The translations under genes and the position numbers were made by a program. From Phaeoceros laevis (lineage: Eukaryota > Anthocerotophyta > Anthocerotopsida > Notothyladales), in NCBI GenBank assembly GCA_049999765.1, contig JBNGIQ010009608.1, forward strand, positions 83,189 to 113,813: a stretch of 30,625 bases of DNA. Direction: 5' to 3'. Positions 29,320 through 30,625 of the stretch are shown here, piece by piece. Numbering within the stretch: the stretch's first letter is position 1; each line of letters begins with the position of its first letter. The notes below the pieces were generated by a model. That model did not search any database. It had not been told where the DNA came from and was given only the letters and a program-made list of their open reading frames with translations.

Positions 29320-29425
29320 AAAACTCAAGATTCCAACTGTACGTAGCTGAATTTATAACCAAGGAAGCGGAAAACCACCTTCAGCTTACGAGCTCACGTT
29401 TACAACAAAAAGTCTCGGTTTCTTC
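29320..29425 (+). repeat. about 105-bp direct repeat, copy B
   Basis: Partner of 28006-28110. The two copies bracket about 1.2 kb that contains the 32-bp inverted repeat. Confidence 0.75.
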
Positions 29426-29932
29426 TTCGTCTTGAGGAATGCCAAGCGCAAGATACTACTAGTAAAGCCCACCCCAGCACTACTACCCTGAACATCATGT
29501 ATGTAGATGACGGAATCATGAGACATGTTTCTGTTCATCGCGAATGAGGATTCTCATCGGACTACCATGGCCAACAATGTCTCCTCGGCAGACATGTACT
29601 GCTGCTGGGTTATTTGTCACCATAGCTGCTGATCATGATGGAGCTAGCATTTCCAGCATATGGGGATTGGAATGCAGCCCTTCAATTACACTCCCACTCA
29701 CTACCTCTAAGCAGAAAGCAGCAGTTCTAAGCGGATGAATTCGTAGCCGCAGTTGCTCCGGGAAGCTATTCATCACATGCACATGGCAGAGGAACCGGTG
29801 GCAGTGAAGGCCTGGCCTGCCTGGGCTCCCCATTGACCAATGGGGAGCCCAGACCAAACAACCCGTCCTCGTATGCGCAGAAATTGGAAATTTGCCCGCC
29901 ATAGGAGCTCCTCACGAAATTTTGGCTAGCTT

Positions 29933-30169
29933 CTACAGGCGTGAGAGCGAGCCTGGAGCGGAACTGTGCTTCAAATTGTACGCAAGGGCGTCGCTCCCGG
30001 ACAGCAGGCGCGTGGGTTTGCGATTCGCGCTCTTGCCGCCTCCGCTTGCAATTGCCTCCTGCTTCTGCTGCTGCTGCTTCTGCGAGGCCTGCTCGTCTTG
30101 AAGCGCCTCCGACGCCTGTGAATCAGCCACGCGCCGCTGGGGGCGGACACAGGCCAGCAGTCCAGACAT
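29933..30169 (-). CDS. hypothetical short Gln-rich protein or exon
   Basis: The ATG at 30169 gives 78 aa (MSGLLACVRPQRRV...) with a KQQQQKQ stretch and a Ser/Leu-rich end (APGSLSRL). No domain is recognised. The CTG-type repeat composition (tgctgctgctgcttctgc on the plus strand) could open the frame by chance. It may be a first exon or not a gene at all. Confidence 0.2.
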   Translation of the reverse strand: MSGLLACVRPQRRVADSQASEALQDEQASQKQQQQKQEAIASGGGKSANRKPTRLLSGSDALAYNLKHSSAPGSLSRL

Positions 30170-30435
30170 TGTAGCTCTAGAGCTAGCAGATGGGAATGAC
30201 TTCAGAGGCTGCCAAGCTTTTGTTCTCGTATGCCCTCGAGGAGGAACAAAAGTACCTGTGGGAGGGACGCCGAGATTCCACGAGTTGGAGGTGCGTGCTG
30301 GCAAGGACGGGCAGCGCAAGCTTCGTGTACGTACGCTCTCACAAGCTTTACTGAAATGCATGACTCGTCCGTTGTTGGACAGCGTTTATGTAGACACCGC
30401 CAATTTCTCCTTTTCTTGACCGCCTGCTTCAGTAG

Positions 30436-30477
30436 AACCTGGTTTGGGCAACACGCAACCTGGTTTGGGCAACACGC
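30436..30477. repeat. 21-bp perfect tandem duplication
   Basis: The unit begins aacctggtttgggcaacac and occurs twice in a row with no differences. Confidence 0.85.
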
Positions 30478-30625
30478 AAACATGTGCAGTTCTGCAACTG
30501 GACGGGAAACTCCTGCCCATGGTCAATATTCATTCTTCGCTCAACTGCTAGCCAGTCTTTCCAGAACCTCCGAACCTCCGAGCGACTCCGGAAAAAGTAG
30601 CCCTCGGAGGCGGAAGTCCACCGGG

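Larger units (their letters stand above)
29426..30625. other. right end of the window, no confident gene
   Basis: Contains the weak candidate listed at 29933-30169 and a plus-strand 52-codon frame starting at 30196 (MTSEAAKLLFSYALEEEQ). The stretch may be the edge of a gene that continues outside the window. An inverted pair, gggctccccattg/caatggggagccc, occurs at about 29823-29850. Confidence 0.4.

Noticed and set aside
28669-29362. Overlapping open frames on both strands
   Set aside because: They arise from the inverted repeats, so both strands read similar peptides. Neither has a recognisable domain or splice signals.
1-30625. CRISPR arrays, rRNA or tRNA genes
   Set aside because: No regularly spaced repeats with unique spacers and no recognisable tRNA or rRNA segments were seen by eye. 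A tRNAscan or Rfam run would be needed to exclude small RNAs fully.

Overview
The window is plant nuclear DNA. It holds four recognisable plant families with spliced genes (GH3 acyl-amido synthetase, DUF707, a NIP-type aquaporin with two NPA boxes, and universal-stress-protein genes). Introns are mostly about 70-180 bp with GT-AG ends. There is also Ty3/gypsy debris and two 10-N scaffold gaps. The short introns and the transposon content point to a seed-free land plant (lycophyte or bryophyte), but I cannot fix the species from sequence alone.

Layout. 1-2429: start of a frameshifted Ty3/gypsy retrotransposon (gag, zinc knuckle, protease, first part of reverse transcriptase). 2430-11182: a candidate 8.75-kb DNA transposon bounded by an 18-bp perfect inverted repeat, which cuts the reverse transcriptase. 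It carries two divergent genes. The minus-strand gene encodes a ParB-like domain followed by an N4/N6-type DNA methyltransferase. The plus-strand gene encodes a DUF7869-like, DDE-like core with a BAH/Tudor-like region and an acidic tail. A 16-20 bp imperfect palindrome recurs eight times across this element and I found no full copy elsewhere. 11183-12740: non-coding. 12852-13318: small secreted Cys-rich protein, broken by an assembly gap with a duplicated edge. 14067-16190 (-): GH3 enzyme. 17395-17814: secreted protein with two CxWC repeats. 18555-20683 (-): DUF707 protein in eight exons. 22349-23724: NIP aquaporin in five exons. 24030-26731: two tandem universal-stress-protein genes. 26732-30625: mostly non-coding DNA with fragment duplications and inverted repeats.

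The most interesting part is the 8.75-kb element. A mobile element carrying its own DNA methyltransferase, a ParB-like domain, a putative chromatin reader and dispersed palindromes looks like a eukaryotic transposon with an epigenetic or DNA-binding module. This copy is decayed, with several frameshifts, so intact relatives would be needed to establish function. The host genes look like an ordinary unlinked set and do not suggest a shared pathway.
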